Assembly: GCF_040115645.1 (NCBI RefSeq)
Contig: NC_089556.1
Coordinates: forward strand, 1,550,001 to 1,614,000
Source of the DNA: Euwallacea fornicatus
Taxonomy: Eukaryota; Arthropoda; Insecta; Coleoptera; Curculionidae
Reading direction: 5' to 3'
Length of the DNA: 64,000 nucleotides
Under the pieces are notes generated by a model. The model was not told the origin of the DNA, did not search any database, and saw only the letters and a program-made list of their open reading frames with translations. Below, in pieces: positions 24,011 through 34,328 of the stretch. The position numbers and the translations under genes are program-made. Position 1 is the stretch's first letter; each line of letters begins with the position of its first letter.

Positions 24011-25114
24011 TTAAGCAGTATCCATTTCCTCAGGCTGCTCAATTCTCTTAACAGCCACCTCCTCTACATCAAGAATTTTAGTAGTTAGCACAGCAGTAGT
24101 TCCTGGAAACAAATATTTCTTTACTAAAAACTTCCAAGTATAAAAATTATCATTACCTTTAGGATATTTATAAGAATTTTGCTTCTCTCCCTTCTTGTTG
24201 GCCTCATCATATGTCCGTTTATAATCAACCACTCCACCTTTACGAATGACACAAACGTCAACATTGGAACCTGAACCTAAGTCATTGAAAATACCAGCGG
24301 CAATTGCATCACGGACCTAATACCAATCCACTTACAATTTATTGCAAAAACCTATTTTTGACCAATACTTTACCAGCTGAATGCCTTCAGCCTCATCCAT
24401 ATCGGGCTTCCACTTAGATTCAAATACTGCAATTGCAGCCAATGAACCTGACCCCATTGTAGTATATGGAAGTTTGTCAGTTGATCCATGGGGATAAATT
24501 GAGTATAAATGAGAACCTTCATAATGTGACAAAATTATTTATATGAATTTTTTATTGTCAAACACAAACCTGTGGAATCAACACCACCAAGAACCAAAGC
24601 AGCTCCAATATAACCTTGATAACGGAACAAATATTGTTTTAACATTTGATTTGCAGTTGCTACTCGAACCACTCGATTTGTGTAAAGGCGATGGAGCTCA
24701 AGCTGGGATGATACCATTTGAGTTGTCATCTCGGTGTCTGCAGCAGTACCTGCACCACAGCAACTGGCCAAGCAGATTGCTCAATAATACTCTTTTTGAA
24801 TGATTTGGGTGTACTTACTACATGTTGGGAGCTAAATAATGTATTTTTTCACAATTTTTATCAGCTACAGTGGTGTCTTCTGTGGCCCTGGTATCAGCTC
24901 CAAGGATTACACCATCTTTGTAGATTATACCTACGATGGTAGTACCAGTTTTTTGAGCTTTTGGCATTGCCATGCCTTTATTTTGAAGCATAGAGTTTCT
25001 GGGAAGTTTAACTTAGGTTCATTTCATAGTAAATAGAAGAGTTAATACATACCTTCGGCAGTTCTCGAAAGAAAAACCGGGAGGGCTGATTTCGGGGCAC
25101 AAAACTGAGGACAT
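24011..25114 (-). CDS. PSMB7: Proteasome subunit beta type-7 (beta-2, trypsin-like)
   Basis: Catalytic subunit of the 20S proteasome inner ring giving the trypsin-like activity. Exons in transcript order 25114-25053, 24998-24819, 24763-24570, 24516-24374, 24316-24157 and 24102-24011 join in frame to 276 residues; human is 277. The propeptide starts MSSVLCPEISPPGFSFENCR. The maturation site is KTG|TTIVGIIYKDG, so the nucleophile is Thr40. Other family landmarks are GADTRATEDTTVADKNCEKI, CCGAGTAADTEMTTQ, RYQGYIGAALVLGG and YPHGSTDKLPYTTMGSGS. The long C-terminal arm, typical of beta-2, reads YKYPKGTTAVLTTKI and wraps round beta-3. The donor of exon 2 was set at GTAAGT after ATGTA because this restores NMYCCGAG. 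Confidence 0.95.
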
Positions 25115-25596
25115 TTTTACTTAAAGGGGTTAACTTAATATGTTTGGTTCTAGGAATAATGCTGTGTTTGGAGGGTATTGTGTGCTGAAAGATACTAAGA
25201 AAAGTGAACGATATTATTAATGTATTAACCGTAAATTTAAATCAGATTTATAGTGCTCCTGGTAAATAAAATTTATATTTTCTTCCTGAAAAATTGTTTA
25301 CTCACCAATTAGAAACGGCTATTATTTTTAGGTTAGATCATGACACAACAGAAACACACGGAAATAATTAGAATGGTTCGCTACAACTGTGAACGAATTC
25401 AGAGTAATTTGACGTTACAGAAGTATCACTGTCAAAGTCTCCATTGACATTAACTGTCAAAGTTTAACCTAATTTTTCCGGTACTACAAGGTTATGTAAA
25501 CCTGCTAACGTCAAATGTGAGATACACCGAAAGCCTTTCACTTTTGAGTCACTTTTTAAATAAATCCATATTTTCTTAATTCAGCGTGGCACGTAA
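25115..25596. promoter_or_regulatory. Shared head-to-head upstream region of PSMB7 and glycyl-tRNA synthetase
   Basis: 482 bases between divergent start codons, the shortest of the three shared upstream regions in this window. No TATA box is placed well for either gene. Confidence 0.5.
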
Positions 25597-28500
25597 ATGA
25601 AATTACATACAGTATTGCATCATTTAGTGCTAAAATTTGAATTTGTTAACAAAGCTGTGAATCAGTGCATCTTCAGGTGTGGAGAGTCTCGAAGTTTCTC
25701 TCTAACATATTCCTTAAGTAACCACTACAACCAAAAAACTGATTGGGGAAAAAATAAGAAGCATAGAAAAGTCAAATTGAATCTACACTTTGATACAATG
25801 TGTGATCCAGAGATTGAGCAGATTTTAAAGCCTTTACGTGCAAGTGTAAAGGAACAAGTACCTAAACGTATACAAAACCCTAAAACATTTTTTAATTCTA
25901 ATCTTTCATAGGGAGATTTAGTTCGCAAACTAAAATCAGAAGGGGCCCCAGACCTTGATGTAAAAAAGGCAGTGACAGAGCTAAAAGCTCGGAAGAAGGT
26001 GCTTGAAGACAAGGAATTGGCTCTGGCCCCAAATTCTACTTTTGACAGAGCAAAAATGGAGGATTTGCTAAAACGCAGGTTCTTTTTTGATCAATCTTTT
26101 GCTATTTATGGAGGCATAACTGGACAGTTTGATTTCGGACCTATGGGATGTGCCTTTAAAAATAATTTGTTGCACACTTGGCGGCAATTTTTTGTTCTTG
26201 AGGAGCAGATGCTGGAAGTGGATTGTTCAATTTTAACACCAGAAGTAGTTTTAAAGTACAGTTTTTCTGCTTTACATGTCCTTTTCTTCATTTTCCATAA
26301 TTTGTCCCAGGGCTTCAGGACATGTTGACAGATTTGCAGACTTAATGGTAAAAGATGTCAAGACTGGAGAATGCTTTAGACTTGATCATTTGATTAAGGC
26401 TCATTTGGAGAAAATTGCCTCAGATAAGAAAACTAGTGTTGAAACTAAAGAGGAATGTCAAAATATTGTTGTTAAAGTAATTCAGCTTCAAAGTTTATAT
26501 TCTTTATACACTAATTGCAATTATTATCTGTTTAGCTTGATGGCATGAATAAAGAGGAAATGGCGGCTGTAATGAAGAAATTTAACATGAAAAGTCCCTT
26601 AACTAACAATGAATTAACCGAACCTATTGAATTTAATTTAATGTTTGGGACTCAAATTGGTCCATCTGGGTTGATAAAAGGGTAAGTTTGTCCCATTCTG
26701 AAGGTCAATAAAATTTTAAAATGTATAATTTTATACAATTTTAAATATTGAAATTTTTATTAGTGGAATTTCTTCATCCATTTACCTCAGTGACTTGGAT
26801 ATTATTATTTATAAAAAAAAGAACCTTTTAATTTTTGAGAAAATATAGGTGTACTTTTTTAAAGATTTTTGAGACCTGAGACAGCGCAAGGTATCTTTGT
26901 CAACTTCAAGAGATTGCTAGAATTTAACCAAGAGAAACTACCATTTGCCGCCGCCCAAATAGGGAACTCTTTCAGAAACGAAATCTCTCCTAGATCCGGG
27001 CTTATAAGAGTACGAGAATTTACTATGGCTGAAATTGAACACTTCTGTGATCCTAATGATAAGGATCATCCTAAATTTGAAACGTAAGGATTTTTAATAG
27101 TTTCGATGGTTCCAACCAACATTTTTATCAGTGGCAATTTGGTGCTTGTTGAATGATTAGAAGTCACATAATCTTATTTATGGGTTAATGTTTTTTAATA
27201 TCTACGATTTTTCAGGATCAAAGATGTGATTTTACTACTGTATTCTGCCAGTAATCAAATGGATGGTAAAGCGGCTGAGAGGAAGACAATTGGAGAAGCC
27301 GTAGCTAAGGTAGGTGGTTCACGAGTGAGGATAATTACCGCCTTATATTTACATTTGAACACCTTTTCCTATTTTTTTTTAATAATCGCCATTAAATATA
27401 TCGGAAAAATCTTTGGTTTCATTTGTTATTTTTCACCACTTTTTCATTAGGGATTGGTGGCAAACGAATCTCTCGGTTATTTTATGGCGAGAATCCAAAA
27501 ATTTATGGTGAAATGCGGAGTTGATCCGTCTCGATTGCGCTTCCGACAGCATATGGCTAACGAAATGGCTCATTATGCCTGCGACTGCTGGGATGCCGAA
27601 TGTTTAACAAGCTATGTGAGTGCATACATACGTCCTCTTTAATTATTAACAACCGTTAAACGTTTGAGAAAAGATATTCAACAAACTAAGGAAACTCTTT
27701 TGAAACAAGATATGATTTAGATTTAATTCGAGTCCCTTAAATTATTTGCAAGTTTAGGGTTGGATTGAATGTGTGGGTTGTGCGGATCGATCTGCATATG
27801 ATTTGACCCAACACACTCTAGCTACAGGTGTCCGTCTGGCAGCTGAAAAGAAACTAGATCAGCCGAAGGTTGTTGATGTAGTTGAGGCTGCTCCTCACAA
27901 GGAAACATTAGGTAAAACATTTAAAAACCACGCTAAAGCTATAACGGCGGCTTTGGCTGCTTTGAGCTTATCTGATATTGAAAATTTGGAGAAAAGTCTC
28001 GAGTCCACTGGGTAGGTAATTTTTCAGCCATTTTGCAAGTTTCCTTATTGTTTTGGTTTGAGTTTAGAAATTACCAATTGTCGGTGAATGATCAAGAGTT
28101 TGCATTGACGAAAGATCATGTTACAGTTAAACGTTACCAGAAAAAGGTATATGTGGAGGAAATAATTCCGAGTGTGATTGAGCCTTCATTTGGTAAGAGC
28201 ATTCATGTTTCTATATAGATACTTTTGATTAAAATTTTTATTAGGAATTGGGAGAGTGATGTATACAATCTTTGAGCACAATTTCAAGCAAAGGGAAAAT
28301 GACGAACAGCGGACATATCTTTCACTGCCGGCTGTGGTTGCACCCCTGAAATGCAGCATTTTGCCTTTGAGTGGAAACCCTGAGTTTGTTCCCTTTATCA
28401 AACAATTATGTAAGTTAGTAAAATCTCTTTTGAACCATCTATTAAAGATTGTTGCGTCTTTCTTTTAGCGGTCGATTTAACTAAAGTGGATGTGTCTCAT

Positions 28501-28817
28501 AAAGTAGACCACAGTTCTGGGTCTATAGGAAGGAGATATGCGCGAACTGACGAAATTGCAATTCCCTACGGCATTACCATCGATTTTGATACCTTAAAGG
28601 AACCGAACAGCGTAACTCTCAGAGAGAGAGATTCAATGACTCAAGTTAGAATACCAGTAAGAAAATGAATAAATATGGAGATTATTGTATTAAAATGCCC
28701 CTTTTTCAGTTAAATGAAATAGCAACGGTAGTTCATAACTTGTCCTACAATAAGGAAACTTGGACTGGTGTTGAAAGCAAATATCCGAAATTTGAGCAAC
28801 AGGAAGGCAAGAATTAA
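25597..28817 (+). CDS. GARS1: Glycyl-tRNA synthetase, probably dual cytosolic/mitochondrial
   Basis: Class II synthetase that charges tRNA-Gly. Exons 25597-25857, 25912-26255, 26311-26476, 26536-26681, 26865-27083, 27216-27309, 27451-27615, 27758-28011, 28068-28192, 28245-28409, 28469-28656 and 28710-28817 join in frame to 744 residues; human is 739. A WHEP domain (about residues 72-125) includes LVRKLKSEGAPDLDVKKAV. The catalytic domain has FGPMGCAFKNNL, FLRPETAQGIFVNFK, motif 2 RNEISPRSGLIRVREFTMAE and motif 3 GIGRVMYTIFEHN. The anticodon-binding domain includes YARTDEIAIPYGITIDFDT. The first 67 residues are basic and hydrophobic, like a mitochondrial presequence. Met68 (ATG at 25798) starts MCDPEIEQILK, a typical cytosolic N-terminus, so two products from one mRNA are likely, as in human GARS1. 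Confidence 0.95.
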
Positions 28818-29371
28818 GCGAGGTTCTCCATCTATTAAGCGAATAATCCAGTTCCAAAAACGGCATTTTTACATTACTAAGTTTAATGTTTTATTACGAA
28901 AATATATCGTTTTTGCACTTCAAATTTGTTTTTTTGTGCGCGAACCCATGTGCTTTGTCCTTTTAAAGTCGGTAATTCGAATTAAAGCTATTTTACATTA
29001 TTCTGCAAAAAGACTGACGGTAAGTAATAGCTTATCAAACTTAACATCAATCATCATTCAAATCTATTCTTAGGTAATGGCCCTTAGTAAATATTAACTT
29101 GTATAAACATACAATTTTCTAGCAAAATATGCCTCTTGAATTTTGATAAGCCACTTTTCTCTTGAAATTTGAACCAAACTCTGATTCTTTCACAATACCT
29201 ATATATCATTAATGATTGAAAAGGACTCGAAAGGTCAGATTATATCCCGATAACTGTATAATCTGCGTATCATTTTTTTTTCCTTTCTTTTTATTTCGGC
29301 CACTCGAAAACTCTTATTAATATCAATTATTTTGAGTTTCAAATAAATCTCCTTAAACTTGTCATGGTCGG
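28818..29371. other. Spacer between glycyl-tRNA synthetase and the chitin-binding gene
   Basis: AT-rich; must contain the synthetase 3' UTR. The open frame at 28768-29073 overlaps the last synthetase exon out of frame and is not supported as a gene. Confidence 0.5.
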
Positions 29372-29408
29372 TATAAAAAGGAGAAATTACATTTGAGGAA
29401 TCATCAGT
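29372..29408 (+). promoter_or_regulatory. Core promoter (TATA box and initiator) of the chitin-binding gene
   Basis: TATAAAAA at 29372-29379 is followed by the arthropod initiator TCAGT at 29404-29408, about 30 bases downstream. The start codon is at 29449, leaving a leader of about 43 bases. The spacing is standard for a strongly regulated insect gene. I see no such TATA arrangement at the housekeeping genes here. Confidence 0.75.
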
Positions 29409-29448
29409 GAAGTTTCAGAGATTGAAGTAATTCACGAAATCAATAAAA

Positions 29449-29999
29449 ATGAAAGCCGCTCTTATCATTTGCACTCTGGCCGCCCTTGTATGCGTGGGTT
29501 ATGCTTCGCCTCGTATTCCAGGTAAGTGATTTGATTTACCTTACAAATTATGGTTTTTTAATTGGTAAGATATACAACCCTTTCGCGTAAATGTATTTGA
29601 AAATAACATCATTTTATCAATGAACTGTTAATTTTAATATTAAGCCAAAGGATCTGATCCCAGGTGATTATATCTAGTTTAACAGCCTGGTATTTGCAAT
29701 AGATAAGTCATCAATTAAGGGAGGTATCTGGAAGTCAAGTAGCAACTTTGCAACAATTATCTTCAATATAAAGGAGCTGAATATTAACGTTAAACTTTCG
29801 ATTTCTAGCATGTCCTGCTGTAGACAACCCCAACAAACAAGCTACCTTTATCCCCAACCCTTGGAACTGCGCATCCTACTTTGAATGCTCCAACGGAACT
29901 CCTTACTTGATGTATTGCCCTAAAGGCCTGTACTACGACATTTTCCGAAGGACGTGCAACTATGCCGACAAGGTAAACTGTGGACGTAGGCGTCACTAA
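29449..29999 (+). CDS. Small secreted chitin-binding protein (CBM14, peritrophin-A type)
   Basis: Two exons, 29449-29521 and 29809-29999, join in frame to 87 residues. The first encodes a signal peptide, MKAALIICTLAALVCVGYA, with cleavage likely after GYA. The second encodes one CBM14 domain with exactly six cysteines: ACPAVD, NPWNCASYFEC, YLMYCPKG and RRTCNYADKVNC. The aromatic residues of the chitin-binding face (WNCASYFEC, GLYYD) are present. Such single-domain proteins sit in the peritrophic matrix or cuticle; which one applies here is not shown. A short basic tail GRRRH ends the protein. The split between signal peptide and domain by a phase-1 intron is usual for this family. A polyadenylation signal lies at 30076-30081. 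Confidence 0.9.
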
Positions 30000-30075
30000 G
30001 ACTTTGAACCAAACAACTTGTAAATTCGTAACTAAATTGACACGATTCATAAATTAAAAATCGCTTTGATATTTG

Positions 30076-30081
30076 AATAAA
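30076..30081 (+). terminator. Polyadenylation signal AATAAA of the chitin-binding gene
   Basis: Canonical hexamer 77 bases after the stop codon, followed by AT-rich DNA. Confidence 0.6.
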
Positions 30082-31066
30082 TTATGTAAAACATTTATTT
30101 TCATTCTTTCCTTTCATTGACTGAATTCTCGTACGAAGAATACTTTTTCTAAAGTAACTTAATTATCTAAAAGTTTCTTGATGTGGTGACTAATATACTT
30201 TGCGATTTGCATTTCAATAAACTTGACTGGCGCCATCTATCAAGCATAAGTTAAATTATTCGAATAGGCATTATTGTAATAAGCACGATGGTGCGATCTA
30301 TCGGAATGCGCCTTTAACTAAGCAATTTTCCGACTGATTTGTTTTTGACGTTTTTAGAATTTTACGAAGGATTTCGTGATTAAATACGTGAGAAATTTAC
30401 ATATTAATGTTTTAAGATAATTTCTTGGAGCTATGCCTTTTCATAAATTCGATTTAACATAACTCAGTTTTAACAACTTTGATGTTCCCCTATCTCATGT
30501 TTCCCTTAGCAAATTAATAATATCAACCATCAATGAATTAAAACTATTACAAACCTTATATATAAAACCAACAACAATAACCAGTCCCACCCAAATGACA
30601 TGGAGGTTATGAATCGTGGGTGTCCAGTACCATTAACAAACCTCATCAGTAATACCCACAGAGCGAACACAGATCGAACCACCTGATTTGGTAGATAATC
30701 CGATGTGCTGAACAGATCAACAAGGTCCCCCCCATTGCTGCTATAGAGTGTACCATAGAAGTAGAAAGTAAATTCGATCGCCGCAGGTAGTTCATAGAAT
30801 AAACAATAATAGTACCAGAGTACGACGGCTCGTGTTACATGCCACGGTTCGGTACCATTGCGCCAACGCGCGATTAACAGTTTGAAAAAGTTACCCGTTA
30901 AATAACGCTTTGTTTAAACAATTAGTTGTATAGGAACCGGTCGTTGAGGAACCTGATATACCGTCCGGTGGTGAGAGTTGTAACAATTTAATAGAATAAG
31001 TGTTTGATACGGGGGAAAATTGGTGGCTCTAATGGGATAGAGATTGAGCTTGATGGACTTTTGAGA
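30082..31066 (+). promoter_or_regulatory. Intergenic DNA and likely upstream/5' leader region of NOSTRIN
   Basis: AT-rich until about 30840. From there to 31000 it is more GC-rich, with CG-containing stretches such as GCGCCAACGCGCGATTAA and ACCGGTCGTTGAGG. This could be the promoter and leader for the short coding exon that follows. The start of transcription cannot be placed. Confidence 0.35.
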
Positions 31067-31093
31067 ATGTCGATTTTTAAGGATAATAACTGG
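31067..31093 (+). CDS. NOSTRIN: Candidate first coding exon (short isoform) of NOSTRIN
   Basis: Nine codons, MSIFKDNNW, end in phase 0 at a GTAAGA donor. Joined to the exon at 60417 they give FKDNNWGQNGFEELRRY. F-BAR proteins typically begin with a short F-x-D/E-x-F-W segment before helix 1 (PSTPIP and FCHO proteins, for example), so both the sequence and the phase fit. Two very short upstream ORFs lie just before the ATG. The link crosses more than 29 kb of intron and is inference; only a transcript would prove it. Confidence 0.5.
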
Positions 31094-33048
31094 GTAAGAA
31101 TGTTTTAAATGTTTCAGATATAATTGGTTGGGTAAAATGTTAATGGTAGTACATTAAAATACTGTGTATTGAGCTGGAGACTACCAAGGATCTGCCTTGA
31201 AAAGGTTACAACGTTTTAAAATATGCAATAATTAACGCGATAATGTTTTATGTCACTGGTTCTTATCATATATATATAGTTAGTTATGTGCAAACTATCT
31301 ATGTGAAATGTGTGTGAAACTACTCATTATTTTACTTGAAATAATTCTAATGTTACAAGGCGAGTACGTAAAAAATAAAACTAAATTGAAGGTGCAAAAA
31401 GTATTTTTTTACCCGCTCAAAGGCATAATTTGTTCGTCAAGGATATGAATCCAAGGAGAAGTACCTATACAGTGTAATTCAAGTATATTTGAGAATGAAT
31501 TTTTGATTGTTTGCCAGAAAAAAAAAAAACAAAGAGAAATGGTACACAACGCACCAAATAAAACGTGCATGCTTAATGATCGTTAATAAATGACTTATTT
31601 CACTTGGTAAAGGTCAGTGGTTACATAAATTTGCATTAGGCAAACGCACGAATTACCTCCATGTAGGTATCTAAAATATAGAACTTCCTTATGCCGTTGA
31701 AGAATGTGTATCTGTTGCAGATTGTTAGGTTCGTTCCTAACCTCTTTAAAGTTAAACAAACCCAATATTGTTACACACTCCTCATTTCCGTAGTGTGCCC
31801 TACAAAACAACTGCGGATGTGCTAATTTATAACGGGACCACCTAATAATGTCGCACTACTAGGTAATCTCAAAGTCTGAAAGTTGAACATGAAAAAGAGC
31901 ACAATTACGAGCTTATGTCTAACTTAATGAACTTATCTGGTTAATGAGGGAACCCGAACACCTCCATTATCTCAGCAGAACCAGCGACAAAAAAAGGAAA
32001 GTGACACGCACTCGGCATAATGGACAGAACCACCAGGAAGACAAATTGAATGAAGTTGTTTGAAGTCGTGTTTGAATCGAGCATTAACATATTTTCACAC
32101 GTTTAACTGTCGTTTGGCTCGTTTATAGAAAGTGCAAATGAGAGTTATGAAGGTAGAAAAGGTTAAGGCAAATGTATTTGAAGATGAGAAGGAAAATTGT
32201 GGGTTTAGATGAAATTTTTAGGTTTTTACCTAGAGTTTGTCAAGGAGATTGCGTGGGGACAAGCGCAAAAGGTTTTTCTAGAGTTTCTATAATCATGTGA
32301 AACCAAATTTTAGCTAGATGGAATATTAGATTTTCAATTTTGCTTATAATAGGGAGAAGATTTAGATTTCCACAAAAATGTTGACATCAATGTAGATAGC
32401 TTTCCAATCATGAAATGGCTCAGGAAAGTTCACGTATACAAAAGAGTGTTTATTTAGCGAATTTTTGCAATTTGTATCTCTGTAATCTTACATAGATATG
32501 GTTTTGTCGGCAATTTCTAAACTTCAAATTGCAAGATTAATTTTCGCTGATGAATATTACGGTCTCAAAAAGAATTTCCTGAATTTTTCAAAAAATAAAA
32601 ATAATTCTCTCGGAATATTGCAGTTGCATTACCCCGTCGTGTTAAAATCCATTTGCATTATCACCTGAGACCAACAAATACCTGTTCAGAAATTAATACT
32701 CCCCCATAATATAATGTAATAACATTTCGATCTCATGTCAGGGTCATAATAAGTGTGTTTTTATTATAATGGTTTAAATATGTATTAGATTACAGATATT
32801 GTCAACCAGTCAAATATGATTTGCTATTGGTTTCCAATCATTGTTACGGCTGTCCAATGGCAATTATCATCTTGCGAGTTAATAGATGTAAATACCATGG
32901 TAAAGATATTCATATAACATGCGTTTCTAATGCTATTAAATGATTGATTATTATTTGCTTGTAAAAGACCTACACTCTCAAGACTGAAACAAAATCTCGG
33001 CAAAATTGAATAATTTTTTACTATTAGTAGTAAAATTTACTATTAATA
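31094..33048. other. AT-rich non-coding DNA, probably NOSTRIN intron 1
   Basis: No supported gene. The open stretch at 31595-31810 on the minus strand has no recognisable features. Confidence 0.4.
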
Positions 33049-34328
33049 TTAGGTTGATGCGAAATTAATAACAATTTTTTTCAACAAATTTTGTTCAACA
33101 AAAAGAATAACAAAATTTAACTAATAATCATTTATTAGTTAGTTAAATTTTGTTTAATATTTGTTTAACTAATAAGTATTCTCAAGTATATTACCCATCG
33201 GCTTCCATGACTGCTTCCCATTTGCCTGATAGATGGTCAATTCCACAGGCAAGGAAGTCACGATTCTTAGAGGCAGTTCACGTTTTGACACCGGCCACCA
33301 AGTCATCCACATCGTCGTAAGTTTTGTTGCTTTGGCAGTTTTTCAGCGATCGATTGACTTGGTAGTCCGAAGGGGCTTCGGTCGGTGAGGAGGGCGTATG
33401 TGGAAGCAGACCCCATCCCTTATTAGCGATGGATTCGACGATACGACGCTAAACATCAGGACATGCGTTATCGTGGTGGAGTAGGACATGGTTCTTTTCA
33501 TGCAGTCGTTTCGTCTCTATTGCCGCGTGTAGGCGGTCAAGTTATGGCAGGGAGACTTCGCTGTTGATGTTGAATTGTCACTTGTCGTTTTTGTCCGGAT
33601 TTCACCACTGTTGTGGCCCAGGCTCGTCCTTCCACCAATAATAATTGATCTCCCAGTGGATTATTCCGCTTCTGTCTCGCCAAACACACCATATGACCTT
33701 CTTACAGTGGACATCTTTCGGTATTCCTATGGGTCAAATACTTGGCGATACACAAACCCTCCTTTTTGTGACGTTTTTTTAACAACCGTGATTCATTATC
33801 TGCGACGACATTATTCACAAACGAAGTTCGCTTATTTCATTGCAGCAAAAATGAAAAAAAGAGGTCAAAATACGGATATATTCAGCTTAGTTCTTGTCGA
33901 AGAGATCGTGTGGGGCTCATCCAGACAATTTTCACACTTTGCGAATTTCTCGAGACGCCGTACAATCGTGGATTGGTTGACGCTGACGTCTTCGGTTAGG
34001 ATTCTGGTAGTCAGGACATTTGAAGACCCTTCTCTTCTATCTCAATTTGAGAGGTTTGTGTCGCCCGATTTAAACTTATAGAGCCATCTTCCCACTTGTG
34101 TTTGGCTGATTCTTTTGCCAAAAAGTTCGTTAAGATCGTAAAACGACTACTACCTTCCATCCTTTTTGGAAGTGGTACAGCTCAATATGGCGGATATGGA
34201 GATAATTTTCTATACGAATTTTTGTTACCGATACAGAGATTATTTTTCCAAAAAAAAAGGAACTAAAACAGCAATTTTTTCAAAAAAAAGCGCGAAAAAA
34301 AATCGTCGTTAATTTTGCGCGAACTCAA
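33049..34328 (-). mobile_element. Full-length but inactive mariner element
   Basis: About 1280 bases, the usual mariner size, bounded by TA on both sides. The left end TTAGGTTGATGCGAAATTAA and the reverse complement of the right end, TTGAGTTCGCGCAAAATTAA, form imperfect terminal inverted repeats. The minus strand encodes a broken transposase. Near its C-terminus one reads LPHTPSSPTEAPSDYQ and RSLKNC, which match the mariner SPDLAPSDYHLFRSL block. ACGIDHLSGKWEAVMEADG follows and matches the conserved end. Stops and frame changes run through the upstream part. The strand given is that of the transposase. Confidence 0.8.
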
